From contig VJWN01000013.1 of NCBI GenBank assembly GCA_007644065.1, positions 124,001 to 188,000 on the forward strand: a DNA stretch of 64,000 bases. The letters are read 5' to 3'. The stretch is from Margaritispora aquatica. Its lineage: Eukaryota > Ascomycota > Leotiomycetes > Helotiales > Discinellaceae. The translations under genes were made by a program, and so were the position numbers. The notes beneath the pieces were generated by a model. It had not been told where the DNA came from. It did not search any database and was given only the letters and a program-made list of their open reading frames with translations. This document shows positions 44,605-55,470 of this stretch, in pieces; the first letter of the stretch is position 1; every line of letters starts with the position of its first letter.

Positions 44605-47040
44605 CTATTTAGACTTGGATAAGTGCATCCACTTAGCTAATCTACGATTTTTTTTATGAAACTTGCGATACAAATTTCTAGCAAAGGTAAAATGCGTCCT
44701 TTTATCATTCTTCGCCGGACTTTCAAAATTTGGTAGCGAGAAGTGTGTATCACTTGCCAACTGTTCAACAGGAAGATTTTCTTCGTCCTTGTAATCTGAG
44801 GGGTTTTCCTGTAAAGTGGGTATGGTTTCTGGAGGACGAAGAAGAACTACTTCATCAAGATTTTGTTGTAGCTTAACGGAATTAGATGAATCACCCGAAG
44901 ATGATATCATTCGATAATGATCGTAGAATATTTTCGTGAGTCGTGAAATGGACGTCGAATATTCGCGTTCCCTTGGAGAAATTTTGACCTGGGCTAGTAG
45001 CATTTTGCAAATTGTCTCGTGGGGGTCGAATCCAACAGAATGCCAATTTTGCAAAATAATCTTCGTTGTATCAAGCATAAGATATTCTCGCACAGTCCGG
45101 TGGAGGAAGCCAACTTTCCGATCGAATAGGATAGTTGAGGGCAAAGAACTCTGCTCGTCCTGTTCATCACGGGGCCCAAAAGATCGCACTTCGAACAGCC
45201 CTTTGCAAGAGGCATTCAGCCGCTTCACTGTATCTTTTAGCCGTTTATTTACTTGCTGTATGGAAAGTGGCTTCGCTTCCAACCCCACTACGTAGCCTGC
45301 GTCTTCTCGCATAAACCAGTAGGCTATGAGTGGTATGTCTTCTTCTCCTACCAATGTTATCGTGAACATTTCTGCGGAGTGTCCATGGTAGAATTCTGCG
45401 ACATCGGACATAATGATTCGATAGAAGTACTTGTACAAGTCCTGGGGAAGGATCCTGAGTCTTTCCCTGAGATCTGAGAGGGTGTCTCCATTTTGGAGGT
45501 CATCCTGGAATGACCGCACTACGAGGAAAACGCAAAGGAAAACCCCATTAGCTGATAGGACAATCTCGTTCAAGAGTAGCTCCCCATCCAAGTCCCTGTT
45601 TTCTAACTTCTGGTAGTTCTCGTCCTTGGCGAAGGTATCGTAGACTTAGGCCCTGATGTCTGCACGATTGAAGTCTTGCATATAAAGCTTTTGGGAACCA
45701 TTTTTGCTGAATTCGCTTTCAAACTCGTTCCACGGTCGACTAGATACGCACAATTTGAGGTTTGGCAGTTTTCTAAGCTGTCGCACAAGTTGAATCATGT
45801 CATTGGCTTCTCCTTCGTACTCGTCCAGACCGTCAATGCAAAAGAAGAGTTTCGAATCAAACTTCATGGCTGCATTACTTATAATTTCTAGCGCTTTTAG
45901 GAGTCCATGAACTGATAATGGAATTGTTGCGCCTGGCCCTTTTAAAGCTGTCACACCTGGTCTCCAGTCGTCGCTTTCTGGGAAATAGAATCTCCAGGTA
46001 TTGGGATACGCTTCCGGAATCATGTCTAGATATTGGCGCAGGATTTGGTACAAAAATGATCGTAGGACACCCTCCTGTGATTTTTGTAACGACTTGCCGG
46101 GTTCCCAAAAGAAGTACTCTGCTATGATAAGGCGGTTTTGCTTTACCCAAATGCCAAGCGTCTCGATGGTATGTGGATGATGACTCAAAAGTTTCATCAG
46201 TGTCGACTTACCCGATTCCAACTTACCAGATATCCAGTACAACTTATCGTCGGAGCATAGCCAGTCATGAAAAGTCGCAGGGCTATGCTGCTCGCTGGTA
46301 CTGAATAGCCATGACAACGTTTGCTCGTGAGCTTCACGAATATTGTCATGCCGATAATCAATCTCATCGAACCGCAATTGCTCGAGTATTATCTGCTCAG
46401 CTGAGTAACGGGATCCCCTGGCCGCTGCACTCAGTAATGCTCCCATTATACGATCCCGCGAGTCTCGCTCTTGTAGCTTGTCGCCTATTCCAACAAAAAT
46501 GCTCTCCATCTGGTTCCTCAGCTCTCTGATTTCTCCATTCCGATGCACATGCAGACGGTTATTTTGGCTCGATAGAACGTCCAACCGACGCATAATCTTT
46601 CTTGAGTCATAGGACGCCAAATGGGCATGTATGCTGTGCTCTATCATGTTCAAACGCTTTATCAAGTCATCAACCTTTGGTCTCTTCCATTCTGCAAGTA
46701 ACGCCTTGTAGAAGCTCTCAAAGTGATCAAACTTTCCATCCGTGCATTTCACCTTGAGAGTCTCAAGTACCTCAAGTAGTTCCTGGGTGACATCACTGCA
46801 TTGTACGCTAAGGGCAGGTATTGACTTCTCTTCGTCACTTAGCTGGATGCCCTCTAAGGGTTCAGCTGGCATGACTCTCGCGACCAGGCTTTTAAGCTCC
46901 TTTGTTATTGAGCCAAGTTGGATTCGATCCTTGGTAGCACCGAGAATCGAAAGTTGGCGGCTGGATGATACCAAATCTTTGGCAACACCAGCAAATTGCA
47001 GGATATTACCCGCCAAAGCGACAGCTGCCATGGCTTCCAT
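44605..47040 (-). pseudogene. NACHT-type STAND (NLR-like) gene interrupted by one in-frame TAA
   Basis: One continuous frame from ATG 47040 to the stop at 44605, broken only by TAA at 45648-45646. The first part (464 aa, MEAMAAVALAGNILQFAGVA) has the helical N-terminal domain common in fungal STAND proteins. Its P-loop reads WISGKLESGKSTLMKLL (GxxxxGKST kept, although Pro-Gly is replaced by Leu-Glu), the Walker B region is KLFFCIDGLDEYEG, and the sensor is KLCVSSRPWNEFE. After the stop the same frame continues with family-typical sequence: VYDTFAKDENYQKLENRDLD, ELLLNEIVLSANGVFLCVFL, VVRSFQDDLQNGDTLSDLRE and KVGFLHRTVREYLML. The stop lies where relatives have a variable or aromatic residue in DIxxYVxD. 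No consensus intron removes it. Reading: disabled allele, or an assembly error. No C-terminal repeats (ankyrin, WD40) follow. Confidence 0.75.
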
Positions 47041-49529
47041 TTTGCTATAATGGCCTTAGATCGTGAAGACGTCGTTTTAAAAGGGGCAGGAGGGTGGAGG
47101 GGCCATATTACGACGGCTAGAATAAAAGTTTGAGTGTTATAAAGCCCCGATTTATACTGCACAAGGTAGCGCTTTCTCGTAGTAAGCGTAAGTCGTTAAC
47201 ACTACAAAGTCAATGTATCGAGCTAGCCATCGTTGTAGGAATACCCTTCCGCACAGTAGATAATGTCAGAATGGATATGGATTAGGAACCTGAGGTTGTT
47301 GAAGCTCAGCCTGTACTGCATACTCGACAAGCTGGAGCATACACTGTTGCTTTGGGAAGCTTGGTGAAGGGGGGCCTCATTGTGAAAGAACATCGAAATC
47401 GGGTTAGTGAGGAGATAACTAAATCATAACTTGATAATGGCCGTATGAACGAAGCTTCGAGATTACTCGAGAGAGATTTCTGTGCTGGTGGATTGTTTCT
47501 AAAAAAAAAAAAAAAAAAAAGCTAGGTATAGAAGAAGTGCACAAGAAGCTACCGACAAAGATTTATAGATTGCAGGCTTAGTGTTTTCTCCATTTGACTA
47601 GTGATTTAATTCATGACGACTAAACCCAGAGTCCTGGAAAAGGACTGCCCAGAATTGAAGAGATACTAGAACAAAACAAGCGTCGTATTCTCGCGAGAAG
47701 ACAAAATCAAAAGTCGAAAGCACAAGCTTCTTTGGTCGAACTGGATGGTACTTTATGTTTACATACAATACTACAATAAAGGAGGCTCAAAGAGTCATAC
47801 AATCCCTACCACAATCACTGCTGTACTTTCCTTTAATAAGCTCAGGTCCCAGAAGAAGCTGGCTGATCATCAAAAGAGTAGAAGAGAAGAAGAAAATACT
47901 AGCTGGCGATGATATCAAGCCAGCCAGTCCACAATCCATTCATCTCTTCTCTCTTGCCAAAAGTCTACAAATCAAAGACTCTTGAAGTGACACCAGAACC
48001 AAATATCCAGACTCTAGAAGACGTCTATGCTGAAGTCTGACGATCTGGCCCATGGTAGGAGAGCGGAGAGAGTAGGCAATAAACAAGGAACTCCACCATG
48101 AGCATCTCGGTGAGGAAGACGGTCAGTTTTTTCTGCCCCGAACTTGCGATTTGCAACAGAATGGAAGAGTGTGGTGATAAAATCACGAGATCGTGTTCCT
48201 TTGATGACGAAAGAGTGTTGAGGTCAGATATACGAGGATAGGTTTCCTTACGCTCTCTCACTTGGCTAGTCAAGTGTCGGTTCACTTGATCCGACTTGGT
48301 CTTGAAGACACGACTGCCATAAATCATGAAACGTTGAGACTGCTCGAAGAGACTTCTGTATATGCTTGAGTGATAACTTTGAATTGAATTTGTAACACCA
48401 AGCACATCGTTATTGTGGTGGTTCATTTAGTGTTGAAAACATGATATCAAAAGCGAGAGCAACCCTCGAAACAAGGATACAGGAGAATGAATAAGTATCG
48501 CTAATGCAAGCATGAAGACAAAAGAAATTGTGCTCCCAAAACAAAACAAGAAGTTTCAACAGCAGCATGGCGGCAATTGAGTAGTGTCTATGTTGGAACT
48601 TGTAGCGGGAAATGGTATCTCAACAATAAACATGGCAGACGCATCTCTTCAATTGATATCACTTTGATATCTCCCTGAGACTCCACCACAGCAACTGCAG
48701 AGCATCACGATGCACTGTTAGCACATCGATATGCACCTCGACGGCGCACCAACGAATCAAGGAGCTTGAGAAAGCAATCCCCCACACATGACACGAACCT
48801 ACCTTAGGTACCTTAGGTCTATTTCCACCTTTTTCCAGAACTGGTTGAAAATGCGTTCGGACGTGAATATTTCGAACCTCTTCCCCCCATGTTTCCGCTC
48901 CCGTCTCCGGTTCCCAAATTTTCGAATTGGCGGAAGTTTGTTGCAGGTCTTCACGATGCATGACATAGTTTACATGCATACAAAGTTCAGCACGTTACGC
49001 GGTCACCAGCTCCCATACAATTTTGTATGAGGAAGGGCGGCCCGCTAGAGTCATTCAGAATGCCCCTGCAAAAAGAGGTGGTTGATCTGGGTTTCATGGG
49101 CTGAAGTGGATTTCATGGGTTGAATGGGCACGGAATATATGACTTGGACCATGCAAGACATCAAGATGGCAGATCAAGCCACATGAAAAGTAAGATGGAA
49201 GATAAGCTTCAATCTTGGACACTTCATAGTTATTCCGATCCGGCTTGGCAAGGCGGACCAGAATGCAATCCGTGTGACGGGTGATGGATGACTGATGACA
49301 TGAAGATATACCTGACCTCTCTCAAGGTGTACCTAGACTGCCTAATCCGCGTTTGCCGCATCGGTGGGTCATATTCACTTATTCCCCATTCCGATAGCCA
49401 TATCTTGGATTCGAAACATTCAACCAAGATACTGGATCAATACTGAGTGTCATTGTTTATCACGTCCTCGGCTGCTTTCGTGGCACCAATGCAACCACAA
49501 TAGCTTACCATCTTATCCCATCGCCCACC
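47041..49529. other. Gene-poor region right of the STAND gene
   Basis: About 2.5 kb. An open stretch at about 47290-47420 reads VVEAQPVLHTRQAGAYTVAL and onward before a stop, so it may be a decayed exon. It is followed by a 20-A tract (47501-47520). Frames at 47755-47985, 48025-48426 (minus) and 48659-48979 (minus) are not recognised. Tandem copies of accttaggt occur near 48805. Confidence 0.45.
47501..47520. repeat. 20-base A tract
   Basis: Twenty consecutive A residues on the plus strand. It is the longest homopolymer noticed in the window, about 460 bases upstream of the STAND start codon. Confidence 0.9.
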
Positions 49530-51048
49530 ATGGCTGATCGAGAAACTCTCATTGCACGCGCGAGGAAGGCCTTCGGAAGCAAGAGCTCAAAGAGCTATGA
49601 ACCTGTGAACACTGGCATTGGATATTCCGACGAATTTTCGCCAGCTAGAATCATCGACGATGAGGAGTACCGAGACAGCGATTATGTGGATGAGGAGGAG
49701 GAAGACGTGGAAGTAGAGGAGGATGACGGCGAGAGCGAGGTATTCTCGTGGTTCGAATATTCTATCTTCCTGCTATTAGGGGTTGTCATGCTGTGGGCAT
49801 GGTAAGCATTGCGTTCGCAGAGAAAGGAAAGCATTCTAATCTGGGTGCAGGAACATGTTCTTAGCTGCTGCACCCTATTTCCAAACTCGATTCGCAGACA
49901 ATAGAAGAATTCTCTCGAGCTTCCAGCCAGCTATCACGTCTGTTGGTTGTGTTACGAATCTGGGCTCTATGCTCATCCTCGGCCAGCTGCAATCGAAAGC
50001 GAACTATCCAAAACGAATCATATCCTCCCTCTTCATCAACATTGTCGTCTTCATTCTGCTTTCAATATCAACAACATGGTATACGGGAGTTTCTGCGAGT
50101 AGTTATTTGGTGTTCACCCTGATCATGGTATTTATTACGTCTTGTGCGACGGGCCTCTGCCAAAACGGAGCCTTCGCATTCGCGGCTAGTTTTGGGAGAC
50201 CGGAATACATCCAGGCTATCATGACAGGACAAGCCATATCTGGTGTGCTTCCGTCTGTAGCGCAAATTGTATCAGTCATGGCCATTCCTGATAAGCACCA
50301 CTGGGAAGATGCCGAAGAGGAGCTCGCCATCCTCATGACCAAGGGCAAGACCACATCCGCATTCGTGTACTTCCTCACAGCAACTATTATCAGCATTGTT
50401 GGTTTGCTCGCGATCTTCCCACTTGTCCGAAAGCACAACCGTATTCTCCAGCGCCATATGGTATCGTCGATATCGAGCGTGGAAGACTTCGAGAGATCGA
50501 AGAGGAAGGAGGTTTCTATGCGCGCGTTGTATAAGAAGCTTTCTTGGCAAGCCTCAGCAGTCTTCATTTGCTTCACGATCACGATGTTCTTTCCTGTCTT
50601 CACTAGCAAGGTTGTGTCGGTCATCCCAGAAGATAGTGCGCCTCGTCTCTTCCGCCCAGCTGCCTTCATTCCTTTGGGATTCTTAGTTTGGAATGTTGGT
50701 GATTTAATTGGTCGACTCAGCACCCTACTTCCATTCACCATGCGCCAACGACCACGCGCTCTGCTTGCACTCGCCACTCTACGGGTTGGCTTTATCCCAA
50801 TGTATTTCCTGTGCAATCTTGGAGGCAAGGGAGCAGTGATATCCAGCGATGCCTTCTACCTCTTCTTCGTACAGTTTTTCTACGGTGCAACGAACGGTTG
50901 GGTAAGCAGTCTGTGTATGATGGCACCTCAAGATTATGTTGAAGACGGAGAAAGAGAGGCCGCTGGAGGATTCATGGCCGTGAATCTCGTAGCTGGATTG
51001 ACAGCCGGCTCATTGTTGAGCTTCACCGCCTCGGGTGTTAGAACTTGA
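49530..51048 (+). CDS. Equilibrative nucleoside transporter family protein (FUN26-like)
   Basis: Two exons, 49530-49801 and 49851-51048, total 1470 bases or 489 aa. The 49-base intron splits the Trp codon of AWNMF. The N-terminal 75 residues are cytosolic and acidic (YVDEEEEDVEVEEDDGESEV). About eleven hydrophobic segments follow, beginning FSWFEYSIFLLLGVVMLWAW directly followed by NMFLAAAPYF, the diagnostic first segment of ENT (SLC29) carriers. CQNGAFAFAASFGRPEYIQA with TGQAISGVLP, and late FYGATNGWVSSLCMM with GEREAAGGFMAVNLVAGLTA, are the other family signatures. Yeast Fun26 moves nucleosides and nicotinamide riboside across the vacuolar membrane; location here is inferred from the family. 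The large hydrophilic loop after about residue 300 (SSVEDFERSKRKEVS) is also usual. Confidence 0.93.
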
Positions 51049-53088
51049 ATGTTAAGTACTGTATTCAATTCAGCATTTTTGTCCTTTGCATTGCAGCCTT
51101 TGTAGGAGTTAATGGTGCGCTACTTGTGGGGTTTGGGTAGCATATAAGACTTGGCGCATATGTCGCCGGCTTTAGTCAACTGACTTGCGATTTCGTAGAA
51201 ATGCTCAAAGATTTTGCCTCGAGTAGATTTTGAACGAACTTATTGGTGTAAATGGACTTGAGTTGTCCCTCTATCATGCGTGTGCTGTTTTGGTTCGTGT
51301 TGCCTCCACTTCTCATTTACTTCGCGATTTCCTCGGTGCTGAACATACCTATGAATATTTCACACTTGATCAAGGTGGTACATACGAATCATACACCTCG
51401 TTGTGTGTTCTCTTTCTCCTCTCCCTTGTCACAAGTACACTGGTGGTCCTCTTGAAATTGAAACACGTTGTTAGTTCAATCCCAAAATAGACTAAATCTG
51501 CCTCGAGAGTTACCTACTTAGGCAGCTGCTCTTACTATGCTGTAGTTTTGGTTTATTGGCGCTGCACTCTAGTGAGTTTTGATATCGGTTGCTCTTTTCT
51601 TCACGAAGTGTCCTAGCGAATCTAGTTGTAGAAGCGATAACATATCTTTGTGATGAATGACGTAGAAGCAGCTTAGTTTATAAAGTATATGTTCTAAGGA
51701 CTCGAGGAATTCAAGGCCAATTGGTTTTGTCTGAATTTGGAGTGAAATTGGCTAATTCAGGGTAGGGTAAGTGCTGCCCATGACCTCCCTCTGTCGTCGA
51801 TGGTAGGTAGCTCTCCGGCTTCTCTTTCTATTTAACTCAGGAGAGCATAATTAGCCAATCTTCTCACAATGCCCACAAACACCGTCCATCTTTCAGCAAA
51901 GAAACAGAACATATCAAACCTAGATACCTACTTCGTTACCTAAACATCGTTATCCAAGCAATATCACATATCTATCATTTCAATGACGACACTAGGTAGA
52001 CATTGTCCATTTATCTTTGTCTCTAATCTCATGGCATGATCGAAAAATGAATCAAGGTTGGTCTCGCTCTGACTTCAAGGCGTGCTTTGATGTATTTCTA
52101 ATACGTACTTTAGATTCCCACTCAAATTTCAAATTTATAGGCCCAAATTCACCTTTGTCAGCACAACTCCACTTGAAACGACATTTTCACTTAGTTGAAC
52201 TGAATTTAGCATCAATCTGGCACAAAATCCAAACTATCAAGCTTAATTTCAGAATCTCACCCCAAGCTACACTTTCACATTGTCTCGCATAATCTTGCAT
52301 TCCCTCTTGTGTATCATTAGCCTCGTTTACTATTTCAACAATGGTAGATTAGAAAGATTTCAATCATTCAACATGAGCAACACATCTATCATCACTATTC
52401 TTTGATTGTGGATGCCGATTCTGATAAGCGACATACTCTGAGCATATCAGTTCAATCGGCGAGAGCAAGTCAAAAATTGGTTTATGTGACAAGCCGAAGG
52501 GGCTTGCATCAACATAACCTTTGTAGACACAAATTAGGTATACTATAATCGCGAATCCTCTGATTGTTATTGCCCGTATAGATGTATGTGTAGCCAAGAA
52601 ACCAAGTACGCCCTCTGGTGGCAGAGAGTTATCGTTTCAGAAAGTCAAATCAGGTTGCAATATTAACAGAACAGGAAAGCCCTCAGATTCTCTGCACGAA
52701 ACTGCTTTTGGTTTGTCCAAACTCGCTTACCATAGCTTCCTTGAATATACCAATTTAATTTGAATCTCACTTCTTGAATGTGCCAGTTCACTTCGCACTT
52801 TCAACTTCGGCCTATCCACCTCTCGTCGCCTAATCAACGGAGTGAACCAGCCTTCCCCTCCCATTTGGAAGCCCGGTCTCGTGATTATCACGTTATCTTC
52901 ACCTAGTCCAGTTAGCGCACCTCTTGCCCATCTCGCAGCCTCAATATCAACTCCCTCAACCGCGAATCTGACATTCAATCTGACAACTCTCACCTCGCAT
53001 CCTGCGACGCGACCTTTTGGATCTCTTCATTGAAACCTTCAATAACAATACTCGCAATAATCCCTCGCTTTCTTCCATTACCACAAGG
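51049..53088. other. Spacer between the ENT gene and the C2H2 gene
   Basis: About 2 kb with no supported gene. Small frames at 51230-51490, 52017-52292, 52364-52597 and 52727-52993 resemble no family. The C2H2 leader and promoter occupy the right end, with CT-rich sequence near 52900-53080. Confidence 0.5.
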
Positions 53089-55470
53089 ATGGAGACTGAA
53101 CCGCAATCGTTCCAATGCACTGAGCCAGGTTGCGACAAGTCCTTCCCAAAGAAGTCACAAATGCATGGGCACAAGAGCCGAGTCCACGTCTCGAGGCCTT
53201 TCTCATGCACCTTCCCAAAGTGCAACAAGAAATTCGCAACCGCCAACTTCCTCCAAACACACATCGAGCAGAAGCACCAAGATGCGGCGCCAGCTCCCTC
53301 CATTTTCTTCTGCGACTATGATGGCTGTGCTATGTGCGAGGGCGGAGAGTTTGCGGGCTTTGTCACCCAAGAGGCGTTGACTACTCATCGGGGTCGGAAG
53401 CATAGGCTCTGGATTTGTGTTACTTGCTCCAAGATATTCCCTAGGGACGTTGCGTTGAAGAACCATTGTTCTGTAAGCCTCCTCGTCTTTGCCAGTGCAG
53501 CGCACTGCCTAAAATGAATTTTGAATTGATGATGGGAAGCTAACATTTACCTGACAGTCGGAACATGGGACTCGCTTACCTTCGAAGTCTGCCAACAAAG
53601 AGTCTGATTTGATTGAGAGTGGTACCACTGCTGCTAGATCACCCCAACATGCTCGCCGTGATTTGTCAATGGAGGAACCTGAGCTTGAGCTTGGCGCAGA
53701 AGGTTTTATGTGCTTTTTCGCTGGCTGTGGCTCTACTTATGGCACACAACAAAGATTGCGCAACCACATTGAGGTCAGTACACACTTTCCTTCTCTCCAT
53801 CGGTGGGAGCTCGCTTGCTTGCATTCTTTGCGGTCCAAAAACCACACAATCTTGTAATTGTGTGGGAATTGAAAGGAATTGCGGTCACTGACTATTCGCA
53901 GGTTCGACATGCAGACGAATCGGGGCCAAGCAGCAACCTTGTCAACCATGCCATCTTTGATGATGATTACGAAGGTGATTCGGACGAGCATATGGGTAAC
54001 ACTGACCATCCGGCTAATGCCCGCGCCCGCCATGTTGATTTCGCTGTCCCTAGCAATGCAAAGAAGAGTGCTCGCATTTCATCTGTCAAGAAAGGCAAGC
54101 AGGTTGAAAGAGATATTTCAGATGTTTCAGATGATTCCGATGTGTCTGAGGATCCAGATGACCCTGCTGTTCGTCGTGTGCCATTGCAGAACAAACAGGT
54201 GACTGTAAGTCTAGACTAAGTCCTCTTTAATTCCAAGTTGGCTAATAATTGCATAGGCTCTTCAACCACAAACACCTGCTGTACGTGGTATTCGTGCCAA
54301 TGCTAAAAAGACTCCTGGAACTGTAGATAAGACCCCAATGGGTATTCGACGTTTTGCAAACACAATCATGCTCAACAACGCGCATCAAGACCCAAAACCC
54401 ATCCGTCGAGAACTGCCTACTAAGGATGATATCCGCTTGAGTGATGAAGGCGAAGTATTTGTAAGTTTGTTCTTTCACTCTTCTTCAAAGTGTGTTCTGC
54501 TCGTGCGCATTCGACTTTCCTCAATGCCTTAGGTCGCCATGCAACCTACGGCGAGAATTTAGTGTGCACCTTGAGCGTGTCAACTCAGTAGCTAATTCTC
54601 CACTAGGTCGACTCAGACAGTGGTTCCGAATTCTCCAATGATCTTGACGCCGAGAACGACTCAGACAACGAGCATCCCCACAACAAGCGCGCTCGAAACA
54701 AGCAACCAGTTCACCCTGACGAGTCCGAGGATGGCATGTCAGACGGCTTCTCGACTCCTCAAACCAAGACCAAGACTAAAACCAAGACTCGCAAAGCAGC
54801 CACTCTCCCACCACGCTCCAAGGCCAAAATCAGAGCCGACGAAGAGAACAACCCCTTCTTCGAGATGCCCTGCCTGCAAGCAGCCACTGGCGCCGGTTTT
54901 CGCAACGATGTCCTGCTCTACCCAGCTTCTGCAGAACGCCAGGCCGAGATCGATTGTTTCCGCGCCCGTGGCCAGATCACCGAGGACCTTGATTTCGATC
55001 TCGGTCTTGCTTTCCCTCGTCCTCGCCCCAAAGACACTATCTTGGCTAAGACTCTTAAGGCTCAGACCGCCGCACTCGTCCGCGCCCGCATCACCCATCC
55101 CAAAGAGGTCCGCATGTCCTTCCCCTATGTCGACGGCGTCCCAGGCCTAAACCTCCCCGATGAGATTTTCGAGGCTCCTCCCCCTCTCGCCGGTGTTGCT
55201 ATTGTCGCTGATGGCACTGCTAGAGATAGTACCGGTCGGATCCGCGGTCGCATCTCCAGAGGTGGTAAGATCAAGAAATATGGTAGTCGCAGCAAGCTGG
55301 GTCCTCCGACAACCAAGCGCGATTACAACTGGAAGGATCCCATCAAGAATCAGAAAAAGAAGGACGCCCAGGCCGCTCGTCTCGCTGCTGCTATTGTGGC
55401 CCATTCAAACGTCATTCCTGTCATGGCTCGAGTCAAGAAGGGTACCAAGGGTCCTACTCCTGGCTACTAG
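53089..55470 (+). CDS. Five-finger C2H2 protein with acidic/basic disordered tail
   Basis: Five exons, 53089-53472, 53558-53773, 53902-54204, 54257-54460 and 54607-55470, all phase 0, total 1971 bases or 656 aa. ATG 53017 in the same frame would add 24 residues. Zinc fingers: FQCTEPGCDKSFPKKSQMHG with HKSRVH; FSCTFPKCNKKFATANFLQT with HIEQKH; an expanded finger FFCDYDGCAMCEGGEF ending THRGRKH; WICVTCSKIFPRDVALKNHC with SSEH; and FMCFFAGCGSTYGTQQRLRN with HIEVRH. The last two fingers are each completed across an intron, which supports the junctions. The rest is disordered: acidic Ser/Asp stretches (ISDVSDDSDVSEDPDDP), a (TK)n run ending TRKAA, and a basic C-terminus. Probably nuclear and nucleic-acid binding. 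Target unknown. Confidence 0.85.

Noticed and set aside
45646..45648. TAA in the STAND gene explained as a C-to-T repeat-induced mutation
   Set aside because: The surrounding sequence shows no other C-to-T decay, and the position fits an aromatic codon (TAT/TAC) better than CAA.
48801..48822. accttaggt direct repeats taken as an attachment or terminal repeat
   Set aside because: TAGGTA-type short repeats are common in ascomycete intergenic DNA and no element boundaries were found.
54620..55150. 176-codon plus frame and the minus frame at 54739-55098 inside the C2H2 gene
   Set aside because: Low-complexity shadows of the last exon, whose own frame connects by clean phase-0 splicing to the zinc fingers.
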